NCBI RefSeq assembly: GCF_001429025.1
Contig: NZ_LMHT01000011.1
Location: 352,495 to 404,662 of the forward strand
Length of the DNA: 52,168 bases
From: Phenylobacterium sp. Root700
GTDB taxonomy: Bacteria > Pseudomonadota > Alphaproteobacteria > Caulobacterales > Caulobacteraceae
Reading direction: 5' to 3'
Of the stretch, positions 7,424 to 16,208 are shown one piece after another; within the stretch, counting starts at the first letter, position 1; each line of letters begins with the position of its first letter. The notes below the pieces were generated by a model. It saw only the letters and a list, made by a program, of their open reading frames with translations. It made no database searches and was not told the DNA's origin. A program made the translations under genes and the position numbers.

Positions 7424-10273
7424 TCAGTGGATCAACTTCATCGAGCGCCCTTTGACGCTGGCCTCGGTGCGGTTGTGGACGCCCAGCTTGGCGTAGAGGT
7501 TTCGGACGTGCCAGCGGACGCTGGACTCGGCGATGAGAAGCTCCTCGGCGACATCGCGGTTGCGGCGGCCGCTGGATATCATCTCCAGGATCTGGACCTC
7601 CCGCTTGGTGAGAGTGTCATAGTCGCGGTCGGCCGGCGCGGTCTCGGCGGGGCGACGGCGCGCCTGCGGACCGCCGGCCGTCACGGGGCCGCCCGCGCCC
7701 TTCGCGGCCTCCAGCAGCTGACGGACATAGTCGGCGCGGGGATCCTGTGTCGCGACCCTGGCGGGTTCGGCGAGCTTGGCTCGGTATTCGACCAGAAGCG
7801 GGATGACGTCCTCGCCCAGGTCCAGGATGGTTCGCGCGAAACCCCCTTGTTCGCCAAGGGCCAGCATCTCCCGCAGATATCGTAGGGCGCTCTCGGGCTG
7901 GTCGCGCTGCGTCTGCGCCATGGCCAGCAGGCCGTTGATAGAGATGCAGGAGCGAATCCGCCCGCTCCGCTCGGCGATCCGGAGGAGCTGCCGTAGCCAA
8001 TTGACGGCGACCTCGGCTTTTCCCGCGGCGATGAGGTAGTGGCACATCGCCAGGTACTGGAATTCGAACAGCGGATTGACCACCACAGCCGCTGGCGGTC
8101 CGGCCCGCGCGACGGGAGCGCCGAGCTGCCTCAAGACCCCCTCGGCCGAATCCAGCTCCCTGGCCGAGGTGAGAAACCAGGCCTGATGAGAGCGGACGGC
8201 GTTCATGGAGAGCGGAGTGCTCTGATCGAGGCGGGTGTTGTTGTACTCGATGAGCTGGCCGATGGCGGCTCGCTCCCCTTGGAAGACGGCGGCGTGCTTG
8301 GCCGACAGGATTTCCGCCTCGCTCAGTATGTCCGGCTCGGCCGTGAGGTGGACCGCGGTGTCCAGGTGCCGCCGGGAGGCCTCCAGATCGTTGGTCTCAT
8401 AGTGCAGGTGCGCAAGCAGGAGGTGGAAGTGGCAGACCACAGGGAGCGGTTGGCCATTCTCGGTTAGCGCGACGTCCACGGCCTGCTCGCAGAGCTGGCG
8501 CGCTTCGCCCAGCCGGCCTTGCAGGTAGCGGATCTGGGCCAACTGCTCGAGGGCCAGGTTCGCCACGAAGGCGTTGGGCACCTTCTTTGCGAACACCACG
8601 GAGTCCGAGGCGGCTGCGAAGGCGGCGTCCAGGCGGTCTTGATGGATGTAGCTGTGGCACAGGAGGAGCTCCACATAGGCCCGCAGGAAGTACCAGTGCG
8701 GCGCCAGCTTCTCCTTGATGGCCTGCAACCGCTTGGCGTCCGGCAAGTCGCCTTGCGAGCTCCAGGTCAGGTCGAGCTGAGCGATCTCGATCTCGGCAGT
8801 GAACTCCTCCAGACCGCCGCGATCTGCGTCGCTGAGCTGCTGGAGGCCCTCGGTGAGCGAGAGCTTGGCGCGGTCGAGCAGCCGCTGCGCCGCGCTCGTG
8901 CGCCGGGAATACAGATTGCACCAGGCGAGGGGGATCAGGACATTGGGCTTGTTGTCGGAGAAGGTCTCCGGGAGCGTCTCGAACCATCGCATGGCCAGGG
9001 TGATCTGGCTGGCGCGGACCATCGCCAGGATGGCGGACTCGATCAGGGCCTCGTTGCGCGCGCCGTCGCCCGCGGCCATGGCGTGCTCGGCCGCGGCCTG
9101 GGGTTGGCGGTTGACTTCAAACCAGTAGCTGGCCCGCCGGTGGATTGTCGCGCGCTTGAGGACCGGGTGCTTGTCGAGCCTGTCCGTGAGGAATTCTGAG
9201 AACAGGGCGTGATACCTGTGCCATCCGCCGTGCGAATCCAGCGGCTCGATGAACAGGTTTTCCCGGACCAGCCGGTCGATCATGGCCGCGGCGTTGTTCG
9301 CGCCTGTCACGGCGTCGCAGAGCGACGGCGAGAGCCGCTCCAGCGGAGCCGTCTGCAGGAGGAAGTCCTGGATCTCCGGGTCGAGCCAATCGAAGACCGA
9401 GCTTGCCAGGTAGTCGATGAGATTGCGGTGCGCGCCGGGGTCCATCCTGTGGGTCAGCGGCCGTCCGTGGCGGCGCTGCAGGTCATGGGACACCAGTTTG
9501 ACGGCGCTGATCCAGCCGTCCGTCTGACGGTGCATCGACCGGAGCCCGGCGTCGTCGAGCTGCAGGCCGTGGCACCGTTCGACATAGTCGGCGATCTCAT
9601 CAAGGCTGAAGCGGATCTCGGCTTCCTCCAGCACCCGCACCGCGCCGCCCTCGGCGAGGCCGGCCAGGTCCCACGGCGGGAGGTGGCGACTGGCGACGAC
9701 GACGTGGAAATTCCGCGGCAGGTTGCGGAGAAAGTAGAAGAAGGCCCGATGAACGTCGGAACTTGAGATGGAGTGGTAGTCGTCGATGAGGAGGTAGACC
9801 TCCTTCTCGCAGGTCTCGAGCCGGTGGATCAGGGCGGCGAGAACCTCGTCCACCGGCAGCGGCGGGACGGCCGAGATGAACGGCGACAAATCGGTGGCGA
9901 TGCGCGGTTCGATTTCAGCGAACGCCGCCACCAGATAGGCGACGGCTTTCCCAGGCTGATTGTCCGACCGGTCAAGGCGCAGCCACGCGACCGCGAAGTC
10001 GTGCCGTTCCAGCAGGTCGGCGTACTGGCGGAGCAGGGTGGTTTTGCCGTAGCCGGCCAGCGCCTTGAGCACGAAGAGCCGTGTGGACTTCAGCTCCCCA
10101 AGGTTGGGCAACAAGCGCGCCCGGCTTGAGGCCCCCGACGGCCCCGCGACACGCCGCACCTTGTTCGCCAGCAGGGTGGGCAAATGGGGGTTGGCCGCGG
10201 AGGAACGGCTCGGACGTGTGGTCCTGTCTGAGGTCACCGGGGAGCCGCCTTGTCGAGGAAGAAGTCGCCCCAA
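7424..10273 (-). CDS. LuxR-family, MalT-type ATP-dependent transcriptional regulator
   Basis: A 949-residue STAND-type regulator. A Walker A segment AGYGKTTLL lies at about 73-81 and a Walker B-like VYLLIDDYH follows. A long alpha-helical TPR-like region fills the middle, and the C-terminus has a LuxR helix-turn-helix (LTKREVQILEMISSGRRNRD, then VRWHVRNLYAKLGVHNR). MalT-type proteins bind an inducer and ATP, oligomerise and activate transcription at short G-rich boxes. The gene is divergent from the D-threonine-aldolase-like gene, with a G/C-armed motif in the shared intergenic region. An alternative GTG start 12 codons inside is possible. It is the most likely activator of the surrounding peptide/D-amino-acid genes, but this is inference. 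Confidence 0.92.
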   Translation of the reverse strand: MGRLLPRQGGSPVTSDRTTRPSRSSAANPHLPTLLANKVRRVAGPSGASSRARLLPNLGELKSTRLFVLKALAGYGKTTLLRQYADLLERHDFAVAWLRLDRSDNQPGKAVAYLVAAFAEIEPRIATDLSPFISAVPPLPVDEVLAALIHRLETCEKEVYLLIDDYHSISSSDVHRAFFYFLRNLPRNFHVVVASRHLPPWDLAGLAEGGAVRVLEEAEIRFSLDEIADYVERCHGLQLDDAGLRSMHRQTDGWISAVKLVSHDLQRRHGRPLTHRMDPGAHRNLIDYLASSVFDWLDPEIQDFLLQTAPLERLSPSLCDAVTGANNAAAMIDRLVRENLFIEPLDSHGGWHRYHALFSEFLTDRLDKHPVLKRATIHRRASYWFEVNRQPQAAAEHAMAAGDGARNEALIESAILAMVRASQITLAMRWFETLPETFSDNKPNVLIPLAWCNLYSRRTSAAQRLLDRAKLSLTEGLQQLSDADRGGLEEFTAEIEIAQLDLTWSSQGDLPDAKRLQAIKEKLAPHWYFLRAYVELLLCHSYIHQDRLDAAFAAASDSVVFAKKVPNAFVANLALEQLAQIRYLQGRLGEARQLCEQAVDVALTENGQPLPVVCHFHLLLAHLHYETNDLEASRRHLDTAVHLTAEPDILSEAEILSAKHAAVFQGERAAIGQLIEYNNTRLDQSTPLSMNAVRSHQAWFLTSARELDSAEGVLRQLGAPVARAGPPAAVVVNPLFEFQYLAMCHYLIAAGKAEVAVNWLRQLLRIAERSGRIRSCISINGLLAMAQTQRDQPESALRYLREMLALGEQGGFARTILDLGEDVIPLLVEYRAKLAEPARVATQDPRADYVRQLLEAAKGAGGPVTAGGPQARRRPAETAPADRDYDTLTKREVQILEMISSGRRNRDVAEELLIAESSVRWHVRNLYAKLGVHNRTEASVKGRSMKLIH

Positions 10274-10298
10274 CTTCTACGCCCGCCGGGGAAACAGG

Positions 10299-10318
10299 CC
10301 CCCTCAGAATGCGGGGGG
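10299..10318. promoter_or_regulatory. Candidate LuxR operator motif (copy a), divergent promoter
   Basis: CCCCCTCAGAATGCGGGGGG has C5/G6 arms around a 9-base spacer. It lies in the shared upstream region of the luxR-type gene (minus) and the DSD1-family gene (plus), compatible with autoregulation and control of the plus-strand operon. Confidence 0.5.
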
Positions 10319-10387
10319 TTCTGACGGCGAACCTATCGCATATCCGAGCCATGGAACAGCCGACGCCGCCACTCGCCTGAGGGCGGG

Positions 10388-11569
10388 TTGGACGCGGTCC
10401 GACGCGCGATTGTGAGTAAATTCGTGAACTTGAACGCCAGCCTCGGACCAAACGCTCACCTCGTCGGCCAGCCCGATGGTCGACTGAGGCTCAATACGCC
10501 GGCCCTCATTCTCGACCTCGACATACTGGAGCGGAACATCCTCCTGATGTCCAAGCACGGCCAGGATCATGACCTCGCGATCCGGCCGCATGTGAAGTGC
10601 CACAAGTCCGCGCAGATCGCCGCCCTGCAGCGCGCGGCGGGCGCTATGAGCTTCTGCTGCGCGACCATCGGCGAGGCCGAGATGATGGCCGCCGCCGGCT
10701 TCACGAGCATCCTCATCACGTCCCCCCTGGTCGGCGAGGACAAGATCGGCAGGGCCATCGCCCTGACCCAGCTGGACGCCCAGCTTTGCCTGGTGGTCGA
10801 CAACCCCGCGAACGCCGCCCAGCTCTCAGACCTGTGCGCCCTGGCCGGCGTCTCCATCGACGTGCTGGTGGACGTGGACCCGGGCATGCACCGCACCGGG
10901 GTGGCGTCGCAGATCGCGGCCATAGAGTTGGTCGGTTACGTCCGGAGCCTGCCGTCGCTCGGTTACCAGGGGCTGCAGTGCTATGCGGGCCACGTCCAGC
11001 ACATTGAGGACGCCGAGGCGCGGCAGGAGGCTTCCCTCGCCGTCATGGGCGCGCTGCGCGTGCTCTGCGAAGAGCTGAAGGCGCTCGACTGGGCGCCGGC
11101 GGTGATCTCCGGCGGGGGCACGGGCACCTATCTGATCGACGCGCAGGCCGCGGTCCTGACGGAGCTGCAGGCGGGCTCCTACGTCGTCATGGACAATCAG
11201 TACAACAACGTGTGGGCCGCCAACGCCCTGCCGCCGCCGTTCGACGTCGCGCTGTTCGTCCAGAGCGCCGTCATCAGCGCAAACCATCCCGGCCACGTGA
11301 CGTGCGACGCCGGCTTCAAGCACTTCGCGGTCGATGGTGGACGCCCCGTGGTGGCGCGCGGCGCGTCGCTGGCCTCGGAATACGAATACTTCGGCGACGT
11401 CCATGGCCTCGTCCGCACGCCGCCCGGCCAACCACAGCCAGGCCTGGGGGCGCGGATCGAGTTCGTCGTCCCGCACTGCGATCCGACCATCAATCTCTAC
11501 GACCAATACCACTGTGTCCGGGGAGATCAGCTCGTCGCGATCTGGCCGGTGGACGCGCGTGGCGTTTAG
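10388..11569 (+). CDS. DSD1-family PLP enzyme (D-threonine/3-hydroxyaspartate aldolase type)
   Basis: A 393-residue fold-type III PLP enzyme of the metal-activated D-threonine aldolase / D-serine dehydratase group. Lys70 in RPHVKCHK is the predicted Schiff-base lysine. The C-terminal VPHCDPTINLYDQY holds the His/Cys metal-binding pair of this family. The listed start is TTG, preceded by GAGGG four bases upstream; GTG at 10412 or 10424 is also possible. The enzyme would cleave D-beta-hydroxy amino acids to glycine and an aldehyde or dehydrate D-serine. The aldehyde dehydrogenase just downstream would oxidise the aldehyde product, which favours the aldolase reaction. Confidence 0.85.
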   Translation: MDAVRRAIVSKFVNLNASLGPNAHLVGQPDGRLRLNTPALILDLDILERNILLMSKHGQDHDLAIRPHVKCHKSAQIAALQRAAGAMSFCCATIGEAEMMAAAGFTSILITSPLVGEDKIGRAIALTQLDAQLCLVVDNPANAAQLSDLCALAGVSIDVLVDVDPGMHRTGVASQIAAIELVGYVRSLPSLGYQGLQCYAGHVQHIEDAEARQEASLAVMGALRVLCEELKALDWAPAVISGGGTGTYLIDAQAAVLTELQAGSYVVMDNQYNNVWAANALPPPFDVALFVQSAVISANHPGHVTCDAGFKHFAVDGGRPVVARGASLASEYEYFGDVHGLVRTPPGQPQPGLGARIEFVVPHCDPTINLYDQYHCVRGDQLVAIWPVDARGV

Positions 11570-11596
11570 CCCGGCTCAGGCCGCTTGGAGGCGATA

Positions 11597-13108
11597 ATGA
11601 CTGCTTTGTGCAACGACCTGACGACCCTCAGCCGGATCAATTCTGACTTCATCTCTCGGGACCGCCAGATGCTGATCGGCGGCGCCTGGGTGGACTCCTC
11701 GGCAGGCGCGACCTTCGCCGTGCGCGATCCGTCGTCGGGTAAGGAACTGACCCGCGTGCAGAAGGCGTCGGTGCAGGATGTCGACGCCGCCGTGGTCGCC
11801 GCCCGCAAGGCGTTGGAGGGCAAGGCATGGGGTGAGGCGCGGCCGGCGGAGCGTGAACGCCTCCTGCTGCGGCTGGCCGATCTGCTTGAAAAGCACGCGG
11901 ACGATATCGCCGAGCTGGAGTCGCTGGACAACGGCAAGCCGATCTCGCAAGCGACGGGGCTCGACGTGCCGCTGTCGGTGAACTTCGTGCGCTACATGGC
12001 CGGGTTCGCCACGAAGATCCACGGCCGGACCTTCGATGTGTCTGTGCCCTATGCGCCCGACACGCGGTTCTTCGCCTACACGCGGCGCGAACCGGTCGGC
12101 GTCGTCGGCGCGATCATCCCCTGGAACATGCCGCTGCTCATGGCGGTGTGGAAACTCGCACCGGCTCTGGCTGCCGGCTGCACGGTCATCCTCAAGCCGG
12201 CGTCCGACACCCCGCTGACGGCGCTGCGCATCGGCGAACTGGTCCTTGAGGCGGGGTTCCCCGAGGGCGTCGTCAACGTGATCACTGGCGCCGGCGGCGA
12301 GATCGGCGATGCGATGGTCAGCCATCCCGGCATCGACAAGATCGCGTTCACCGGATCGACCTCGGTCGGCAAGGCGATCGCCCGCAGCGGCGTCGATACG
12401 ATGAAGCGGATTTCGCTCGAACTCGGTGGCAAGTCGCCGGTCATCGTCCTGGACGACGCCGACCTGGCGGCCACGATCCCCGGGATCATCCTGGGTATTT
12501 TCGCCAATTGCGGCCAGGTGTGCTCGGCTGGCTCGCGCCTCTATATCCAGAGGGGTATCTATGATCGCCTCATGGCGGCGCTCGGCGACGCGGCGAAGTC
12601 GATCAAGGTCGGCCCGGGCCTCGATCCGGCGACCCAGATGGGGCCGATGGTGTCGGCCGGCCAGCAACGAAGCGTTCAAGCCTACATCGAGGCGGGCGTC
12701 GCCGAGGGCGCGGAGCTTGTGGTCGGCGGCGGTCAACTCGCCTCCGAGGGCTTCTATGTCTCGCCCACGATTTTCGCCAACACCGACCACTCCATGAGCA
12801 TCGTGCGCGAGGAGATCTTCGGGCCCGTGCTGGCGGTCCAGTGCTTCGACGATGAGGCGGAGGCGGTGAAACTGGCCAACGACACGCCGTACGGCCTAGC
12901 CTCGAGCATCTACTCGACCAACGTCAATCGCATCCAGCGGCTGACGCCGGCGATCAAGGCCGGGACGGTGTGGGTGAACTGCCACAACATCTTCGACGCC
13001 GCCCTGCCGTTTGGGGGCTACAAGGAGTCGGGGATCGGCCGCGAAATGGGGGAAGAAGCCGTGGGCCTGTATTCGGAGATCAAGTCCGTCTGCATGGCTG
13101 TCGGCTAG
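11597..13108 (+). CDS. NAD(P)-dependent aldehyde dehydrogenase
   Basis: A 503-residue ALDH-superfamily enzyme. It contains the cofactor segment IPWNMPLLMAVWKLAPALAAG, the general-base segment LELGGKSP and the catalytic cysteine in NCGQVCSAGSRL. ATG at 11597 is chosen because GGAGG sits five bases upstream; a TTG at 11585 would overlap that SD. It resembles betaine/aminobutyraldehyde-type dehydrogenases, but substrate cannot be assigned. It lies 27 bases after the DSD1-family gene and probably oxidises the aldehyde released there. The YkvI-like permease gene follows after 26 bases. Confidence 0.92.
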   Translation: MTALCNDLTTLSRINSDFISRDRQMLIGGAWVDSSAGATFAVRDPSSGKELTRVQKASVQDVDAAVVAARKALEGKAWGEARPAERERLLLRLADLLEKHADDIAELESLDNGKPISQATGLDVPLSVNFVRYMAGFATKIHGRTFDVSVPYAPDTRFFAYTRREPVGVVGAIIPWNMPLLMAVWKLAPALAAGCTVILKPASDTPLTALRIGELVLEAGFPEGVVNVITGAGGEIGDAMVSHPGIDKIAFTGSTSVGKAIARSGVDTMKRISLELGGKSPVIVLDDADLAATIPGIILGIFANCGQVCSAGSRLYIQRGIYDRLMAALGDAAKSIKVGPGLDPATQMGPMVSAGQQRSVQAYIEAGVAEGAELVVGGGQLASEGFYVSPTIFANTDHSMSIVREEIFGPVLAVQCFDDEAEAVKLANDTPYGLASSIYSTNVNRIQRLTPAIKAGTVWVNCHNIFDAALPFGGYKESGIGREMGEEAVGLYSEIKSVCMAVG

Positions 13109-13134
13109 CTCGGGGCATCGTCTTGGGCGCGACC

Positions 13135-14265
13135 ATGCAATCCATCGACAGGATCTTCCGCGTCTACATCGCGCCAGGGTGCGTGGTGCAGTCGGTGATT
13201 ATCGGCGGCGGCTACGGCACCGGCCGGGAGATCGTGGAGTACTTCACCCGGTACGGTTTCTGGGGCGGCCTGATGGGGATCGCCGCGGCGATCGGCTGCA
13301 TGGGGCTCGTGCTTGCGATCACCTTCGAGTTCTCTCGGCTCTACAAATATTACGACTACCGCACCTTCATTCGCGGGCTGCTGGGCCCAGGGTGGGTGGT
13401 GTTCGAGCTGACCGCCGTGGCGATGCTGCTGCTGATGCTGTCGGTCCTGACGGCCGCGGCCGGCACGATCGTCACCGACGCTTTCCATCTGCCGCGGATC
13501 CTGGGGCTGGTCGGCATGGCCGGGGTCATCGGCCTGCTGTCGTTCTTCGGCCGAGCCTTGCTGACGGCTGTGATGACCGTTTGGTCCTTCGTCCTCTACG
13601 CGGTCTTCACGATCTTCCTGGTCATCGCCCTTGACCGGGGAGGCGGTCAGATCGCCGTCCATGCGGCCAACTGGGACGCCTCGGCGGGCTGGACCGTGAG
13701 CGGCCTGAAGTACGCCTTCTACAACCTCTCCGTCGCGCCTCTGATCCTCTACGCGGTGCGGCCCATCGAGACGCGAACCGAGGCGGTCGGCGCCGGCGTG
13801 GCCGCCGCCTTCATCACGATGGTCCCGGCCGCCATCTTCCATGTCGCCTTCTTCGCCGCCTATCCGGGCGTGCTGGAGCAGGCGGTGCCGATCTACTGGA
13901 TGATCGGCGAGCTGAAGGCGCCCGGCTTCCTCGTCATCTATTCGGTGATGCTGTTCGGCGCCTTCATCCGGTCGGGCGCCGGCGTCCTGCAGGGCCTGCT
14001 CGAGCGCGTGGCGGTCTTCTGCGAAGAGAAGGGGTGGCGGCCCCCGAGCCGGACGGCCAACGCCGCCTTCACCATGTCGGCCATCCTGATCAGCGTCCTG
14101 CTGGCCAATCTCGGGGTCATCGCGCTCGTGGCTCAGGGCTACGGCGTCATGGCCTGGGTCTATCTCGGCGTGTTCATCGCGCCGCTGCTGACGGTCGGGC
14201 TCTACCGGATCCGGAAAGCCGGGCGCGCGGGGAGCCCGCCTCTGGCGGAGGCCCCAGGCGGCTAG
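13135..14265 (+). CDS. YkvI-like membrane transporter (APC/LeuT-fold type)
   Basis: A 376-residue polytopic membrane protein with about ten hydrophobic segments. The first has the motif IIGGGYGTGREIVEYF, typical of the glycine-rich broken helix 1 of APC/LeuT-fold transporters and of the YkvI family of uncharacterised permeases. ATG at 13135 is chosen because reading further upstream overlaps the ALDH gene; TTG at 13123 is an alternative. It sits between an ALDH and an acyl-CoA synthetase in one co-directional run and probably carries the amino acid or product handled by that operon. No YkvI homologue substrate is known to me. Confidence 0.75.
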   Translation: MQSIDRIFRVYIAPGCVVQSVIIGGGYGTGREIVEYFTRYGFWGGLMGIAAAIGCMGLVLAITFEFSRLYKYYDYRTFIRGLLGPGWVVFELTAVAMLLLMLSVLTAAAGTIVTDAFHLPRILGLVGMAGVIGLLSFFGRALLTAVMTVWSFVLYAVFTIFLVIALDRGGGQIAVHAANWDASAGWTVSGLKYAFYNLSVAPLILYAVRPIETRTEAVGAGVAAAFITMVPAAIFHVAFFAAYPGVLEQAVPIYWMIGELKAPGFLVIYSVMLFGAFIRSGAGVLQGLLERVAVFCEEKGWRPPSRTANAAFTMSAILISVLLANLGVIALVAQGYGVMAWVYLGVFIAPLLTVGLYRIRKAGRAGSPPLAEAPGG

Positions 14266-14301
14266 TCGACCGCTACATTTCTTTTTTGAAGGGACGCCGG
14301 C

Positions 14302-16158
14302 ATGCCGCTGAGCCAATCGACCGTGCGGGCGGGCCCCACGGCGCGCAACGTCTATGACCTGATCCTTGGGCCGGCGCGGCGCTCGCCCGAGGCCGAGGCC
14401 CTGGTCTTCCTGCCCACGGCCAGGTTGGAGGATGATCCGGTCCGGCTCACCCGCGCGGCGTTCGCGTCCGGCGTGGCGCGCGCGGCCAACCTGTTCCGCC
14501 GCCTCGACATCGGCCATGAGGACGTCGTCTCCATCCTGGCGCCGAACCTCCTCGATGTGCAGTTCGCCTTCTGGGGCGCCGAGACCGCGGGCGTCGTCAA
14601 CCCGGTGAACTACCTGCTCAGCATCGAGCACCTATCGGAAATCCTGCGCGCCGCGGACAGCAAGGTGCTGGTCACGGTAGGCCCGCAAACCTACCCGGAG
14701 ATATGGGCCAAGGCGCTCGAGGTCGGCCGCAGGACACCCAGCCTGAAAGCGATCGTGACGCTTGGCGGCGAGGCCCCCGAGGGCGCCCTCGCTTTCTCCG
14801 CCCTGATGGCGGGCGCGGGCGACGCCCCGCCAAGACCGGATGAGGCAAGAGCCCCGGGCGACAGGGCGGCCTATTTCCACACCGGCGGGACCACCGGGGC
14901 GCCGAAGCTGGTCGTCCACACCCATGGCAACCAGGTCCATGCCGCGCAGGCGGCGGCAGAGAGCTACGGCTTCAACAGCCAAGACACCGTGATGTGCGGC
15001 TTGCCGATGTTCCATGTGGCGGGTCCGATCCTCCTGACCCTGGCTCCCTTGTCGGCTGGCGCGCGGGTGATCATGCCGACGCCTTCGGGCAACCGCGACC
15101 CGCTGCTGGTCAAGAACTACTGGCGGATCGCCGAGCATCACAATGCGACCCTGGTGGGGGGCGTGCCGACGACACTGGCCGACATTCTTCGCCGGGCCGA
15201 TGGGCCACCGCCCGCGCAGGACCCACGGCGGATCTGCATGGCCGGGGGCGCCCAGTTGGCCGAGGGGTTGCAGCGAGGATTCGAAACCGCGTCCGGGGTC
15301 GCCATCCATCAAGTCTATGGCATGACGGAAACCGCCGGCGTGATCTGCGCCGCGCCGCGTTCGGAGCGACCGCCGCCGACGTCGGTCGGCAAGCCGGTGT
15401 CCGGAGTCGAGGTGGAGATCCGCCACCTGGCGGCGGATGGCTCGCCCGGCCTTGAGTGCGCGCAGGGCGAGGTGGGGGCCATCTTCGCGCGCGGACCTAA
15501 CGTCACCGCAGGCTATCACCGTAGCGGCGGCGGCCTGGAACCGGTCGGCGACGCCGGAGGATGGTTCCACACCGGCGACCTTGGGCGGTTCGACGCCGAA
15601 GGGTGGCTCTTCGTGACCGGCCGGTCGAAGGACGTGATCATCCGCAGCGGCCACAACATCGACCCGGCCGCGATCGAGGAGGTGGCTCGCAGCCACCCGG
15701 AGGTCGCAGACGCGGCCGCGGTCGGCTGTCCTGACGTCCGCGCGGGGGAGGTTCCGGTGGTGTTCGCGGTCTTGCGGCCGGGCGCTTCAGTCAGCGCCGA
15801 TGAGCTGAAGGACTTCATCATCGAGAACGTCTCGGAGGCGCCGGCCAAACCGGCCTCGGTGATTCTGCTCCCAGCGCTTCCGGTCACGGCGATCGGCAAG
15901 GTGTTCCGGCCGGCGCTTCGCGCCGAGGCGGTGCGCGCCGTCGTGACCGAACGGGTGAACGCCGCGTTCCCAGCGCAGGCGAGGCCGGAGGTTGAGATCG
16001 ACCAGGCTCATGCCTCGGGGATCTGGGTGCTGATCCGCCGCGGCGGAGCGGCGGAAGGTCCTGCGTGGAGCGACTTCCTCGAATGGATCTCGCAGCACAC
16101 GTTTGAATATCGGCTAGATGACTCGCCTGGCGCCGGAAGTCCGCGACCGACCACCTGA
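14302..16158 (+). CDS. AMP-binding acyl-CoA synthetase
   Basis: A 618-residue member of the ANL superfamily that activates a carboxylic acid as an acyl-adenylate and then transfers it to CoA. The P-loop-like motif HTGGTTGAPK lies near residue 193, followed by VYGMTETAG (A5), HTGDLGRFDAEGW and GRSKDVIIRSGHN (A7/A8) and the catalytic lysine in TAIGKVFRP. About 75 residues extend past that lysine, longer than usual, with no recognised domain. A GAAGGGA ribosome-binding site precedes the ATG. In this operon it could activate the acid made by the ALDH or the fatty acid released by the N-acyl-D-amino-acid deacylase at 24197. Confidence 0.9.
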   Translation: MPLSQSTVRAGPTARNVYDLILGPARRSPEAEALVFLPTARLEDDPVRLTRAAFASGVARAANLFRRLDIGHEDVVSILAPNLLDVQFAFWGAETAGVVNPVNYLLSIEHLSEILRAADSKVLVTVGPQTYPEIWAKALEVGRRTPSLKAIVTLGGEAPEGALAFSALMAGAGDAPPRPDEARAPGDRAAYFHTGGTTGAPKLVVHTHGNQVHAAQAAAESYGFNSQDTVMCGLPMFHVAGPILLTLAPLSAGARVIMPTPSGNRDPLLVKNYWRIAEHHNATLVGGVPTTLADILRRADGPPPAQDPRRICMAGGAQLAEGLQRGFETASGVAIHQVYGMTETAGVICAAPRSERPPPTSVGKPVSGVEVEIRHLAADGSPGLECAQGEVGAIFARGPNVTAGYHRSGGGLEPVGDAGGWFHTGDLGRFDAEGWLFVTGRSKDVIIRSGHNIDPAAIEEVARSHPEVADAAAVGCPDVRAGEVPVVFAVLRPGASVSADELKDFIIENVSEAPAKPASVILLPALPVTAIGKVFRPALRAEAVRAVVTERVNAAFPAQARPEVEIDQAHASGIWVLIRRGGAAEGPAWSDFLEWISQHTFEYRLDDSPGAGSPRPTT

Positions 16159-16208
16159 GGTCACGTCCTGGGCGCAGCGGAGGACGACGCCCCCGCTGCG
16201 GGCGGGCC

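Noticed and set aside
13105..14631. 508-residue minus-strand open frame opposite the permease
   Set aside because: Composition is low-complexity Asp/Arg/His/Gln; the plus strand encodes a clear polytopic transporter and acyl-CoA synthetase start.
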